A stretch of 64,000 nt of DNA from Thermolongibacillus altinsuensis (GCF_004341205.1 NZ_SLUL01000002.1:62001-126000), one strand, 5' to 3'; counted from the first letter of the stretch, positions 8,852 to 17,146 are shown. Made by a program: numbers and translations. The notes: generated from the sequence alone by a model not told the origin.

Positions 8852-10073
8852 ACGTGTTTCCGTATTGATCGAGTTTGATATCGATATAAAGCTTGAGTTT
8901 TTGGTTGATATTTTTTAAATCAATTTCCCCCACTTCGCTTACTCGTTTTAATCGATAAGCGAGCGTATTTGGGTGAATGTTTAATGCTTTGGCTGTTTCG
9001 TTGACGTTGCTGTCGAGATCTAAAAATACTTCAAGCGTTTTTACTAAATTGGTATGATGTTTTTCATCATATTGTTTTAGTTTGATAAGCGTTTCGTTAC
9101 GAAACTCGCCTTCACGTTTTTTTTCAAGAAGCAAATCGAAAAATTGGTAAATACCGAGTTCTTGATAACTATCAACCATTTTCATTTGCTTTCCGAATGT
9201 TTCTTTCATTTTCAAAACCGTTAATGCTTCTTTGTAGCTTTTTTTAATTTCCGTATAGTGATCATATATTCCACCAAATCCGCCATCAATGACATCGACA
9301 TGAAAGCGTTCTTTCATTTGTGAAATGAACGAATTCAAAAAATGTTTTACTTCATTTGAGGATTGTTCCATCGATTTTGGGATGGCAAGTAAAATGAGTT
9401 GGCGATGATCGATCGTGTAAAGCGGGATATGAATTTGTTGAGTTGTTTTTAAAATATAATTAATTTGCCTTTCTACATCCGATTGAATTTCTTGCTTAAA
9501 ACGAAAAACGATAACACAAAACGGATGATGAATCGGAATATGCAGCAAATGAAAATGTTCTTTTATTTCATCATGCGATGTAAAGTGTCCGGTGAGCAGT
9601 TTCCAAAAAAATTCTTGTACTCGTTCTTCTTTTTTGTTTTTGCGAATTTGCAGTTGCAACAGCAAGTTTTTTGCTGCTTTTGCTGCTTGTTTGAGCAGTT
9701 CAAAATCTTTATTGGTCCATGTGCGGTTCATTTCCAGCGCCCAAATAAACCCTAACACTTCTTTATTTTTCCAAATCGAAATGGCGACTCGTTTGCCGAG
9801 TCCAACTTCAGAAATTGTGTCAACACGAACCGGTTCATCGGAGCTTAGTAATTTTGGAATGACGCCTTCTCTCCATAGACTGTTAATGACTTTTTCGGGA
9901 ACGCGGCGATTAATAATCGTTGCGGTTCGAGCTGGATCAGTGTAATGTTCATGTGTGCTGTAAGCAATTAAACGGTGATTGGCATCTTCGATCGTAATCG
10001 GACATTGTAACACTTCACTAACGCGATCCGCGAACTCTTCTAAACTATCAAAATTTGTCGCAAATGGATTCAT
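8850..10073 (-). CDS. adeR: PucR-family transcriptional activator of ald
   Basis: The 407-residue protein has an N-terminal sensory region (LQCPITIEDANHRLIAYS, GAF-like), a central part, and a C-terminal PucR helix-turn-helix in which VNETAKALNIHPNTLAYRLKRV (about residues 358-379) is the recognition module. This architecture and position next to ald match B. subtilis AdeR (YukF), the activator of alanine dehydrogenase. Function is inferred from that synteny. It precedes ald on the same strand but ends in its own terminator. Confidence 0.8.
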   Translation of the reverse strand: MNPFATNFDSLEEFADRVSEVLQCPITIEDANHRLIAYSTHEHYTDPARTATIINRRVPEKVINSLWREGVIPKLLSSDEPVRVDTISEVGLGKRVAISIWKNKEVLGFIWALEMNRTWTNKDFELLKQAAKAAKNLLLQLQIRKNKKEERVQEFFWKLLTGHFTSHDEIKEHFHLLHIPIHHPFCVIVFRFKQEIQSDVERQINYILKTTQQIHIPLYTIDHRQLILLAIPKSMEQSSNEVKHFLNSFISQMKERFHVDVIDGGFGGIYDHYTEIKKSYKEALTVLKMKETFGKQMKMVDSYQELGIYQFFDLLLEKKREGEFRNETLIKLKQYDEKHHTNLVKTLEVFLDLDSNVNETAKALNIHPNTLAYRLKRVSEVGEIDLKNINQKLKLYIDIKLDQYGNT

Positions 10074-10143
10074 CGAACACGCTCCGTTTCTCTGTATTGT
10101 TCTTAAATGTTATTTTATCATTTTTTTGCGTAAAAAAATCCGT

Positions 10144-10172
10144 TTGACAAATGAAAGGCTTTGCACTAGTCT
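10144..10172 (+). promoter_or_regulatory. Promoter of the EIIA-sacT unit
   Basis: Consensus -35 TTGACA (10144-10149) with a 17-bp spacer to a weak -10 TAGTCT (10167-10172). The transcript would start shortly before the RAT sequence at 10197. Confidence 0.5.
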
Positions 10173-10196
10173 AATAGACAGAAATAGAATATTGTG

Positions 10197-10272
10197 GGAT
10201 TGTGACTGCGTTCAGCAGGCAAGACCTAAAGCGAGTGCATGGGGAGACGTGTGCCGTTTTAGGTCTTTTTTG
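10197..10272 (+). promoter_or_regulatory. RAT antiterminator and overlapping terminator before EIIA
   Basis: GGATTGTGACTGCGTTCAGC followed by AGGCAAGACCTAAA is a classical ribonucleic antiterminator for BglG/SacT-type proteins. Its 3' half AAGACCTAAA (10221-10230) is also the left arm of a terminator completed by TTTTAGGTCTT and a T run (10257-10270). Binding of SacT would stabilise the RAT hairpin and allow transcription into the EIIA gene. A nearly identical element precedes sacP. Confidence 0.92.
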
Positions 10273-10297
10273 CATTTTTTTAGAAAGGGGATTTACG

Positions 10298-10792
10298 TTG
10301 ATTTTCGGGAAATTATTCGGGAAAAAAGAGAAAACAGAAACACTGGTTGCCCCGTTAACAGGGAAGATCGTTTCGATTGATCAAGTTCCTGATCCAGTTT
10401 TTTCGCAAAAAATGATGGGCGATGGAGTCGCGATTGAGCCATCAGAAGGCGTCGTTGTTGCACCTGTCGATGGTGAAATCATTCAGGTTTTTCCGACCAA
10501 ACATGCGGTTGGATTACGCTCCAAAGCTGGGTTAGAGATTTTGATTCACATCGGTCTTGAGACTGTCAACATGAACGGAGAAGGATTTGAAGCGCATGTT
10601 CAGGCGGGAGATCGCGTCAAAGCTGGAGATCGTTTAATTACATTCGATTTGGAATTAGTAAAAGAGAAGGCCAAAAGTACGATGACGCCTATCATTATTA
10701 CAAATGGGGATTTTGTTGATCATTTAGAAAAAGTGGAAAATGTGATGGGACAAAAAGGTGAAATAACCATCATGACCGTCAAGGCAAAATAA
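10298..10792 (+). CDS. Free-standing PTS glucose-type EIIA protein
   Basis: A 164-residue Crr-like EIIA. The GEIIQVFPTKHAVGLRS segment carries the accessory His69 and LIHIGLETVNM the phosphorylated His84. The protein accepts phosphate from HPr and would pass it to the EIIB domain of SacP, which lacks its own EIIA. The start is a TTG at 10298 with AGAAAGGGG upstream; upstream in-frame codons fall inside the RAT/terminator leader. Expression is controlled by the RAT element. A dedicated EIIA beside sucrose genes is less common in B. subtilis, where SacP borrows EIIA from other permeases. Confidence 0.85.
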   Translation: MIFGKLFGKKEKTETLVAPLTGKIVSIDQVPDPVFSQKMMGDGVAIEPSEGVVVAPVDGEIIQVFPTKHAVGLRSKAGLEILIHIGLETVNMNGEGFEAHVQAGDRVKAGDRLITFDLELVKEKAKSTMTPIIITNGDFVDHLEKVENVMGQKGEITIMTVKAK

Positions 10793-10800
10793 GTTTTTAC

Positions 10801-10829
10801 TTAAGAGAAAGGTTGATGCAGGATATAAT
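10801..10829 (+). promoter_or_regulatory. Secondary promoter of sacT
   Basis: TTAAGA (10801-10806), 17-bp spacer, perfect TATAAT (10824-10829) just after the EIIA stop. It would provide antiterminator independently of the RAT-controlled transcript, breaking the circular dependence of SacT on its own antitermination. Confidence 0.55.
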
Positions 10830-10864
10830 AGTAGTAAAAACTTTGTTCGTTGAGGGGACGAAAG

Positions 10865-11698
10865 ATGGCGTTAAGGATTCATAAAATTTTAAACAATAAC
10901 GCGGTGGTTGTGTTAGACGAAGGGCAAGAAAAAATTGTGATGGGGCCAGGAATTGCATTCCAAAAGCGAAAAAATGACATCGTTCCCCGGGCAAAAATTG
11001 AAAAAATTTTCGTGATGGAAGACGAAAATGAAAAGTTTCAAGAGTTATTGCGAACACTTCCAGAGGAACATATTCAAATCGCTGAGGAAATTATTAGTTA
11101 CGCTGAAGGGGAGCTGCAAGCTCCTCTTAACAACCATATCCATATCGCGTTAACCGATCATCTATCTTTTGCGATCGAACGAATTCAACAAGGATATCAA
11201 ATTCAAAATAAATTGTTAAATGAAATTAAAGTGCTGTACAAAAAAGAATATCAAATTGGCCTTTGGGCGAAGCAGCTCATTCGCGAGCGGCTTGGAATCG
11301 AGATTCCTGATGATGAGGTTGGACATATTGCGCTTCATATTCATACAGCGAAAATGGATGCAGCGAGCATGAACAAAACGCTGCAGCAAACATCCCTTAT
11401 TCGCGAAATGATTGAAATCATTGAAAAAGAATTAAACATGAATATCGATGAAGAGAGCTTTTCGTATCAACGTCTGCTGACACATTTGCGTTTTGCGCTA
11501 AACCGAATCGAAAACGGAGAGCCGTTTCATGCGATGGATGAAGACATGTTTCGCTTAATTCAAACGAAATACGAAAAAGAATTTGCTTGTGCGTTAAAAA
11601 TGTCACAATATGCTAAAGATGAGTATGGCATTGACTTTCCTGATGCCGAACTTGCTTATATTACATTGCACATTCAGCGATTAACAAGCAAAGTTTAA
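10865..11698 (+). CDS. sacT: BglG/SacT-family transcriptional antiterminator
   Basis: The 277-residue protein has an N-terminal CAT RNA-binding domain ([20 protein letters not shown], residues 1-55) and two PRD regulation domains with conserved histidines (for example GHIALHIH near residue 157 and the C-terminal YITLHIQRL). PTS phosphorylation of the PRDs controls dimerisation and RNA binding. Two RAT elements in the neighbourhood are its expected targets. The name sacT follows from the adjoining sucrose genes; LicT- or GlcT-like specificity cannot be excluded by sequence. GAGGGG precedes the ATG at 10865. Confidence 0.88.
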   Translation: MALRIHKILNNNAVVVLDEGQEKIVMGPGIAFQKRKNDIVPRAKIEKIFVMEDENEKFQELLRTLPEEHIQIAEEIISYAEGELQAPLNNHIHIALTDHLSFAIERIQQGYQIQNKLLNEIKVLYKKEYQIGLWAKQLIRERLGIEIPDDEVGHIALHIHTAKMDAASMNKTLQQTSLIREMIEIIEKELNMNIDEESFSYQRLLTHLRFALNRIENGEPFHAMDEDMFRLIQTKYEKEFACALKMSQYAKDEYGIDFPDAELAYITLHIQRLTSKV

Positions 11699-11713
11699 AA
11701 TTTTTGTATAATA

Positions 11714-11741
11714 TTGACAAAAAGGTGAAATACGCTAAAAT
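11714..11741 (+). promoter_or_regulatory. Promoter of sacP-scrK-sacA
   Basis: Perfect -35 TTGACA (11714-11719), 16-bp spacer, -10 TAAAAT (11736-11741). The leader then contains a cre-like site and the RAT/terminator. Confidence 0.75.
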
Positions 11742-11754
11742 GAAAGCGCATTAA
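11741..11754. promoter_or_regulatory. cre-like CcpA site at the sacP transcription start
   Basis: TGAAAGCGCATTAA matches the cre pattern TGNAANCGNWNNCA with one mismatch (A for C at position 13). It spans the last base of the -10 box to about +7, a position where CcpA represses. Carbon catabolite repression of a sucrose operon is expected. Confidence 0.55.
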
Positions 11755-11768
11755 AAATGAATACTGCG

Positions 11769-11852
11769 GGATTGTGACTGCATGTTAGCAGGCAAGACCT
11801 AAAATGTACGAAAGATGTGAAAAACATCTTTGTACGTTTTAGGTCTTTTTTG
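11769..11852 (+). promoter_or_regulatory. RAT antiterminator and terminator before sacP
   Basis: GGATTGTGACTGCATGTTAG followed by CAGGCAAGACCTAAAA matches the RAT at 10197 apart from the loop. AAGACCTAAAATGTAC pairs with GTACGTTTTAGGTCTT (right arm near 11832-11847) and is followed by TTTTT. The terminator here is much longer than the one before EIIA, so readthrough without SacT should be lower. Confidence 0.93.
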
Positions 11853-11889
11853 TTTTTAAACGATAAAGAATGAACGAGGAGGGAAAAAG

Positions 11890-13266
11890 ATGAATTATCA
11901 AGAAATGGTTAAACAGTTAATTCCGCTTTTAGGCGGAAAAGAGAACATTGTCAGTGCGGTTCATTGTGCGACACGTCTTCGTCTCGTTTTACGCGATGAG
12001 AAAAAAGTCGATCAAAAGGCGATCGAAAATATGGATGGAGTGAAAGGGGCTTTTGCAAGTTCTGGCCAGTACCAAATCATTTTCGGAACAGGTGTTGTGA
12101 ATAAAGTATATGAGCAATTTGTAAAAGAAGCTGGTTTACAACATGTGAGCGCAGATGCTCATCAAGAAGCTGTGAAACAAAAAATGAATCCGATTGCTCG
12201 ATTGGCAAAAACGTTATCCAACATTTTCGTGCCGATTATTCCAGCGATTGTGGCGAGCGGTTTGTTAATGGGTCTTCTCGGTATGATGAAGGCATTTAAA
12301 TGGGTTGCGGCAGATAGTGCTTGGATTGTTCTGTTAGATATGTTTTCAAGTGCTGCGTTTATCATTTTGCCTATTTTAATTGGATATAGCGCAGCGAAAG
12401 AATTTGGCGGGAATCCGTTTTTAGGAGCGGTCATCGGCGGAATTATGACGCACCCTACGCTGTTAAACCCTTGGGGATTAGCGAATGCAAAGCCAGAATA
12501 TCTCCATTTTCTTGGCTTGGATATCGCCATGATTGGTTACCAAGGTACGGTCATTCCAATTTTGTTAGCGACGTATGTGATGAGCCAAATTGAAAAAAAT
12601 TTGCGCAAAGTCGTTCCACATTCTGTCGACTTGCTTGTCACTCCATTTATCACCGTCATCTTGACAGGATTTACGACTATTTTAGCGATTGGTCCGCTTG
12701 GAAACATGCTCGGTAAAGGAATTACGACAACATTAAACTTTGTGTATGATACGGGCGGCGCATTAGCAGGACTGATTTTCGGTGGTTTATATTCCATGAT
12801 TGTGATTACCGGTGTTCATCATAGCTTTCATGCGATTGAAGCTGGGTTGTTAGCGGATATTGGCAAAAACTATTTATTGCCAATTTGGTCAATGGCCAAC
12901 GTTGCTCAAGGCGGCGCGGGTTTAGCTGTTTTCTTTAAGTCAAGACACACAAAAACGAAAGAGATCGCTCTGCCTTCCGCATTCTCAGCGTTTTTAGGAA
13001 TTACAGAGCCGGTTATTTTCGGTGTAAACTTAAAATATCGTAAGCCGTTCATTGCCGCAGCGATCGGCGGAGCGTTTGGCGGAGCGTACGTTGTATTTAC
13101 AAACGTCGTTGCCAACGCGTACGGATTAACAGGTATTCCAATGATTGCGATTGTGGCACCGATGGGAATGGAAAACTTAGTCAACTACCTCATCGGATTT
13201 GCGATCGCGGTTGTGACTGCGTTTGTGGCAACATTGTTATTAGGATTCAAAGAAGAAGAAAAATAG
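11890..13266 (+). CDS. sacP: PTS sucrose-specific EIIBC permease
   Basis: The 458-residue permease has an N-terminal EIIB domain with the phosphorylated Cys26 (HCATRLRL), a linker near residue 90, and a membrane EIIC domain with about ten hydrophobic segments and GITEPVIFGVNLKY near 375. It transports sucrose and delivers sucrose 6-phosphate to SacA. No EIIA domain is present; the free EIIA at 10298 probably serves it. Controlled by promoter, cre-like site and RAT leader. Followed by a hairpin and then fructokinase and sucrose-6-phosphate hydrolase. Confidence 0.93.
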   Translation: MNYQEMVKQLIPLLGGKENIVSAVHCATRLRLVLRDEKKVDQKAIENMDGVKGAFASSGQYQIIFGTGVVNKVYEQFVKEAGLQHVSADAHQEAVKQKMNPIARLAKTLSNIFVPIIPAIVASGLLMGLLGMMKAFKWVAADSAWIVLLDMFSSAAFIILPILIGYSAAKEFGGNPFLGAVIGGIMTHPTLLNPWGLANAKPEYLHFLGLDIAMIGYQGTVIPILLATYVMSQIEKNLRKVVPHSVDLLVTPFITVILTGFTTILAIGPLGNMLGKGITTTLNFVYDTGGALAGLIFGGLYSMIVITGVHHSFHAIEAGLLADIGKNYLLPIWSMANVAQGGAGLAVFFKSRHTKTKEIALPSAFSAFLGITEPVIFGVNLKYRKPFIAAAIGGAFGGAYVVFTNVVANAYGLTGIPMIAIVAPMGMENLVNYLIGFAIAVVTAFVATLLLGFKEEEK

Positions 13267-13290
13267 GCGAGCATTCACTCGCCTATTTTT
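13262..13290 (+). terminator. Hairpin between sacP and fructokinase
   Basis: A 10-bp stem (AATAGGCGAG / CTCGCCTATT) with 6-base loop and short T run, beginning in the sacP stop region. It likely limits readthrough into the enzyme genes. Confidence 0.65.
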
Positions 13291-13312
13291 GCAATCAGGT
13301 GGAGGGGGAACG

Positions 13313-14275
13313 ATGATGAAAAAAGGTATCATTAGTTTGGGTGAGGCGTTAATCGATTTTATTCCGCTTGATGCGACAAATACGGTCTATCAAAAAAGCC
13401 CGGGTGGCGCTCCTGCGAATGTTGCCGTCGGTGTTGCGCGGTTAGGGGCAAAGTCGACGTTTCTTGGCAAAGTCGGAAAAGATGTATTAGGAACATTTTT
13501 AAAAGAAACGCTTGAGGCATACGGCGTCAACACGTCTTTTATGTTGCTCAGCAAAGAGGTTCGTACCGGAGTCGTGTTCGTCACATTGGCTGAAAATGGC
13601 GAGCGAAGCTTCGATTTTTATATTAATCCGAGCGCCGATCGCTTTTTAGAAGAAAACGAGATCGATGAATCCATATTCCATCAGCATAAAATTTTACATA
13701 TTGGTTCCATTTCGCTCATTAGCGAACCTGCTCGTAGCGCAACGAAAAAGGCGGTTTCCTTAGCGAAGGAAAACGGAATGATCGTTTCGTACGATCCAAA
13801 CTTGCGCCTCGGTTTATGGGAGAGCGAAGGACAAGCGCGCGAAATGATCATTTCGATGCTGCCGAAAGCGGACGTTTTAAAAATTTCGGAAGAAGAATTG
13901 GAATTTATAACAGGTGAAAAGGAAATCGAAAAAGGAATCGATGCCCTCTCTTCTTACAACATTCCACTTATTTTCGTTACGCTTGGCGCTAAAGGAAGCT
14001 ATGTGTTTACAAAAGAAGGATCCGTCTTTATCCCTGCTTTAAAGGTGGAAGCGGTTGATACAACCGGAGCGGGAGATGCGTTTGTGTCAGGAATTTTATA
14101 TTGTCTGAACGAATATGAAGGTACGCTTGATTCTCTCACGTTGCAAGAAGTCGAGCGAATGGCGCGTTTTGCGAGCGTTTCAGGCGCGTTAGCCGCATCA
14201 ACAAAAGGTGCGATGACGGCGTTGCCAACGTTACAACAAGTACAACAAATTTTAAATAAGGGATGGTCAATATGA
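13313..14275 (+). CDS. scrK: Fructokinase (PfkB family)
   Basis: The 320-residue sugar kinase has the PfkB signatures: KSPGGAPANVAVGVARLG near residue 24 and DTTGAGDAFVSG near residue 250, in which the Asp is the catalytic base. It phosphorylates the fructose released by SacA to fructose 6-phosphate. The start is one of two adjacent ATG codons at 13313/13316, preceded by GGAGGGGG. It overlaps sacA by four bases. B. subtilis uses a ROK-type fructokinase instead, so this operon layout is closer to other Firmicutes scr operons. Confidence 0.9.
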   Translation: MMKKGIISLGEALIDFIPLDATNTVYQKSPGGAPANVAVGVARLGAKSTFLGKVGKDVLGTFLKETLEAYGVNTSFMLLSKEVRTGVVFVTLAENGERSFDFYINPSADRFLEENEIDESIFHQHKILHIGSISLISEPARSATKKAVSLAKENGMIVSYDPNLRLGLWESEGQAREMIISMLPKADVLKISEEELEFITGEKEIEKGIDALSSYNIPLIFVTLGAKGSYVFTKEGSVFIPALKVEAVDTTGAGDAFVSGILYCLNEYEGTLDSLTLQEVERMARFASVSGALAASTKGAMTALPTLQQVQQILNKGWSI

Positions 14276-15708
14276 AATCAGCGAGAGAGCAACAACTGAT
14301 TCAACTAGCTGAAGCAGAAATTGAAAAAAATCAAGCCATTGTCAATGCAGATCCTTATCGGCTTCGATACCATCTTATGCCTCCTGTTGGATTGATGAAT
14401 GACCCGAATGGCTTCATTCATTGGCGTGGAACGTATCACGTTTTTTATCAATGGATGCCGTTTAAAACCGGTCACGGCGCAAAATTTTGGGGGCATTATT
14501 CATCTGCCGATCTCGTCCACTGGCGACATGAAAAAATTGCGTTAGCACCGAGTGAATGGTTTGATAAAGATGGATGTTATTCGGGAAGTGCAATTGATCA
14601 TAATGGCACCTTAACGTTGTTTTATACAGGAAATGTAAAAGACGAAAAAGGCGAGCGAAGCACGTATCAATGTATGGCGGTATCGGAAAATGGAACGGAT
14701 TTTACAAAAAAAGGTGTTGTTTTAGAGCTTCCATCGGGATATACAGCTCATTTTCGTGATCCGAAAGTATGGAAAAAAGACGATGTCTGGTACATGATCG
14801 TTGGCGCTCAAAGCGAAAATTTAGACGGAAAAGCGGTACTGTTTCGTTCGAAAGATTTGACGAACTGGGAGCATCTAGGTGCGATTGCCGGTGGACATGA
14901 CGGAGATTTTGGATATATGTGGGAATGCCCAGATTTGTTTGAGCTTGACGGAAAAGATGTTTTAATTGTTTGTCCGCAAGGTTTAAAGCCGAACGGAATG
15001 CTTTACAACAACGTATATCAATCGGGTTATTTTGTTGGCGAGTTAGACTACAACAACATTCAATACGTCCATGGAGATTTTACCGAACTAGATCGCGGTT
15101 TTGAATTTTATGCACCGCAAACAACGGTTGATGCGAAAGGAAGAAGATTATTGATTGCATGGATGGGGGTTCCAGATCAATATGAGGACAAACATCCAAC
15201 GATTGCTTACAAATGGATTCATGCATTGACGATTCCGCGCGAGTTGGAATTGGTAAATGGAAAGTTGCATCAACGGCCAGTGGAGGAATTAAAGAAGCTT
15301 CGCCGAGAAGAAGTCGTTTATCCAAATGTCGCGCTCATGTCTGAAACGAAGCAGTTTTCAAATGTTTCTGGGCAATCGGTCGAGCTGCTTCTAGAGCGGA
15401 TAGATGGAAGAGGAATTTTGACCATTCATATTCGTGACAATGCTAAATTTCTATATGACTACGAAAATGGCATTGCAACATTGGAGCGAAAAAGCTTTGT
15501 TGATGGACAGGTCGAGAAAAGACAATGTCAATTGAATGAATTGCGCACGTTACGTATGTTTTTGGATACGTCGTCAGTTGAAATTTTTTTAAATGATGGC
15601 GAAGAAGTATTTACAGCGCGCATTTTCCCGGATTCCAATAACGAACAAATCATCTTTCAAGCAAATGACAGGATATCATTTGATTTAAAAAAGTGGAAAT
15701 TATGTTAA
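14272..15708 (+). CDS. sacA: Sucrose-6-phosphate hydrolase (GH32)
   Basis: The 478-residue GH32 enzyme has MNDPNG at residues 42-47 (Asp44 nucleophile), FRDPKVW (transition-state Asp) and WECPDLF (acid/base Glu), followed by a C-terminal beta-sandwich. It cleaves sucrose 6-phosphate to glucose 6-phosphate and fructose. No signal peptide, consistent with a cytoplasmic enzyme. ATG overlaps the fructokinase TGA (ATGA). Last gene of the sucrose operon; a terminator follows. Confidence 0.95.
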   Translation: MKSAREQQLIQLAEAEIEKNQAIVNADPYRLRYHLMPPVGLMNDPNGFIHWRGTYHVFYQWMPFKTGHGAKFWGHYSSADLVHWRHEKIALAPSEWFDKDGCYSGSAIDHNGTLTLFYTGNVKDEKGERSTYQCMAVSENGTDFTKKGVVLELPSGYTAHFRDPKVWKKDDVWYMIVGAQSENLDGKAVLFRSKDLTNWEHLGAIAGGHDGDFGYMWECPDLFELDGKDVLIVCPQGLKPNGMLYNNVYQSGYFVGELDYNNIQYVHGDFTELDRGFEFYAPQTTVDAKGRRLLIAWMGVPDQYEDKHPTIAYKWIHALTIPRELELVNGKLHQRPVEELKKLRREEVVYPNVALMSETKQFSNVSGQSVELLLERIDGRGILTIHIRDNAKFLYDYENGIATLERKSFVDGQVEKRQCQLNELRTLRMFLDTSSVEIFLNDGEEVFTARIFPDSNNEQIIFQANDRISFDLKKWKLC

Positions 15709-15752
15709 AACTTTTGCTTGTCAAATGTTCACGTTTAGGAATATTATGAAAT

Positions 15753-15796
15753 AAAAAGGAGTATCTCTTCAAAAATGGGAGATCGCTCCTTTTTAT
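15753..15796 (+). terminator. Terminator after sacA
   Basis: AAAAAGGAG pairs with CTCCTTTTT, extended by ATCTC/GAGAT, with a T run at the end. Confidence 0.75.
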
Positions 15797-15820
15797 TAAT
15801 GCATGCAAGGTGATGAAGGA

Positions 15821-16762
15821 ATGGAACAAGATAAGCTAAGAAAAGTCGTAGAGGCGGCGAAGCTTTATTATTTGCTTGATTACAACCAGCACGATATTGC
15901 GAAAAAGCTTGGGGTGTCTCGCCCGACCGTATCGAGACTGCTGCAGCAAGCAAAGGAAGAAGGGATCGTCGAGATTAAAATTAATGATCCTACCGAAGAT
16001 ATAAAAAATCTTTCTTTGCAACTTGAGCAGAAGTTTAATCTTAAAAAGGCGATCGTTGTTTCGGTTCCAGAGCATCAGGATGGAATTATTAAAAAGTACT
16101 TAGGAAAGGAAGCAGCCGACTATTTGCGTTCGATTGTAAAAGACGGCGATATCATTGGGCTGACATGGGGGACGACCCTTTATCACGTCGCTTTGCAGTT
16201 AAGACATAAGCACGTAAAAGATGTAAAAGTTGTACAATTAAAAGGCGGCGTTAGTCATTCAGAAACGAATACGTTTGCGTCGGATATTTTGCACTTGTTT
16301 GGAAGCGCATTCAATGCAACAGTACATCATTTGCCTTTGCCGGCGATTGTCGATCATGTGGTTGTAAAGCAGGCAATGGAAGCAGATCGCCATATTCGCA
16401 AAATACTTGATCTCGGCCGAAAAGCGAATATCGCGGTATTCACAATTGGACCAATCAAATCGGAATCCTTGCTGTTCCAGCTCGGTTATTTCACGGAAGA
16501 AGATTTGCGCATCATCTATTCAAAAGCGGTTGGTGACATTTGTTCACGCTTTTTTGATCAAAATGGAAATCTTTGTAGCGAAGAATTGAATGCTCGAACA
16601 CTTGGCATTGAATTAGAGGATTTGCGAAAAAAAGAATATTCGATTGCCATTGCTGGCGGAGTTCATAAAGTAGCTGGGATTTGCGGAGCATTAAAAGGAG
16701 GATATGCAAACGTCTTAGTTACCGATCAATTTACCGCTCAATGTTTGCTTGAAAAGGAATAA
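15821..16762 (+). CDS. deoR: SorC/DeoR-type repressor of deoxynucleoside catabolism
   Basis: The 313-residue protein has an N-terminal helix-turn-helix (QHDIAKKLGVSRPTVSRLLQQA, about residues 21-42) and a C-terminal sugar-binding domain (GLTWGTTLYHVA; VVQLKGGVSHS; AGGVHKVAGI). It resembles B. subtilis DeoR, which releases DNA on binding deoxyribose 5-phosphate and controls dra-nupC-pdp. The downstream nupC-deoC genes fit. Start at 15821 is chosen because AAGGTG lies 8 bases upstream; the in-frame ATG at 15803 has no RBS. Confidence 0.9.
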   Translation: MEQDKLRKVVEAAKLYYLLDYNQHDIAKKLGVSRPTVSRLLQQAKEEGIVEIKINDPTEDIKNLSLQLEQKFNLKKAIVVSVPEHQDGIIKKYLGKEAADYLRSIVKDGDIIGLTWGTTLYHVALQLRHKHVKDVKVVQLKGGVSHSETNTFASDILHLFGSAFNATVHHLPLPAIVDHVVVKQAMEADRHIRKILDLGRKANIAVFTIGPIKSESLLFQLGYFTEEDLRIIYSKAVGDICSRFFDQNGNLCSEELNARTLGIELEDLRKKEYSIAIAGGVHKVAGICGALKGGYANVLVTDQFTAQCLLEKE

Positions 16763-16802
16763 AAGGTCGATAACGTGGAGAAACAATCCAAATAACATAG
16801 GT

Positions 16803-16848
16803 AATCAAGTGTAAAATCGCATAGGTTTTACACTTGATTTTTTATTTT
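16803..16848 (+). terminator. Terminator after deoR
   Basis: A 14-bp perfect stem (AATCAAGTGTAAAA / TTTTACACTTGATT) with 9-base loop and a long T run. Confidence 0.9.
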
Positions 16849-16943
16849 TCTAACATAATCCATGGAAGAACGAATTCACTTCCATCATCTGCGGTGAAGC
16901 TCGCTTCATGGTTGGCTAACAGGTGCGTTAGTGGAATAGTGAT
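16842..16943 (-). pseudogene. Possible C-terminal remnant of an unrecognised gene
   Basis: On the minus strand a frame ending at 16842 reads ...LLANHEASFTADDGSEFV then LPWIMLEK-stop, with strongly protein-like composition. It stays open a further 30 codons to the right, but that stretch covers a hairpin (16944-16972) and A/T-rich DNA, so the real remnant probably ends near 16943. No start or RBS is seen. I do not recognise the family. The 16763-17187 gap otherwise holds the deoR terminator, an orphan hairpin and the nupC control region. Confidence 0.3.
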
Positions 16944-16974
16944 AAAGCTTGAGGAGATTTCCTCAAGCTTTTTT
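16944..16974. terminator. Orphan terminator-like hairpin
   Basis: An 11-bp stem (AAAGCTTGAGG / CCTCAAGCTTT) with TTTTT following on the plus strand. No gene on the plus strand ends just before it; it may be left from a deleted gene. Confidence 0.6.
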
Positions 16975-17095
16975 GTGCGAATGAATATGTGATTTTTATT
17001 GTGTTCATTTAAGGTTTTTCGAAAAAAAAACGGGAATACTTTAAAGAGACCGCTCTTTTTTATGCATATTTTTGTGTAATATCCATGAATTTTGT

Positions 17096-17132
17096 TTTAC
17101 ATTTGTTCTTGTTAACGTTTACATATGTTCTT
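17096..17132. promoter_or_regulatory. Candidate DeoR operators: direct repeat upstream of nupC
   Basis: TTTACATTTGTTCTT (17096-17110) and TTTACATATGTTCTT (17118-17132) differ at one base and are 22 bp apart, two helical turns. Relative to the promoter they lie near -57 to -43 and -35 to -21. That matches the published B. subtilis DeoR layout as I remember it: an upstream operator plus a repeat between -35 and -10. Assignment to DeoR is inference from position and the adjacent deoR gene. Confidence 0.5.
17110..17123. promoter_or_regulatory. cre site for CcpA in the nupC promoter
   Basis: On the minus strand TGTAAACGTTAACA is a full match to TGNAANCGNWNNCA. It overlaps the -35 box and sits between the two direct repeats, so catabolite repression would block RNA polymerase access. 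Confidence 0.65.
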
Positions 17133-17146
17133 TTTCCTGTTATATT
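17118..17146 (+). promoter_or_regulatory. Promoter of nupC-deoC
   Basis: -35 TTTACA (17118-17123), 17-bp spacer, -10 TATATT (17141-17146). Confidence 0.6.

Noticed and set aside
10202-10297. Longer N-terminus for the EIIA protein
   Set aside because: These codons lie in the RAT/terminator leader; the TTG at 10298 has the RBS and aligns with EIIA family starts.
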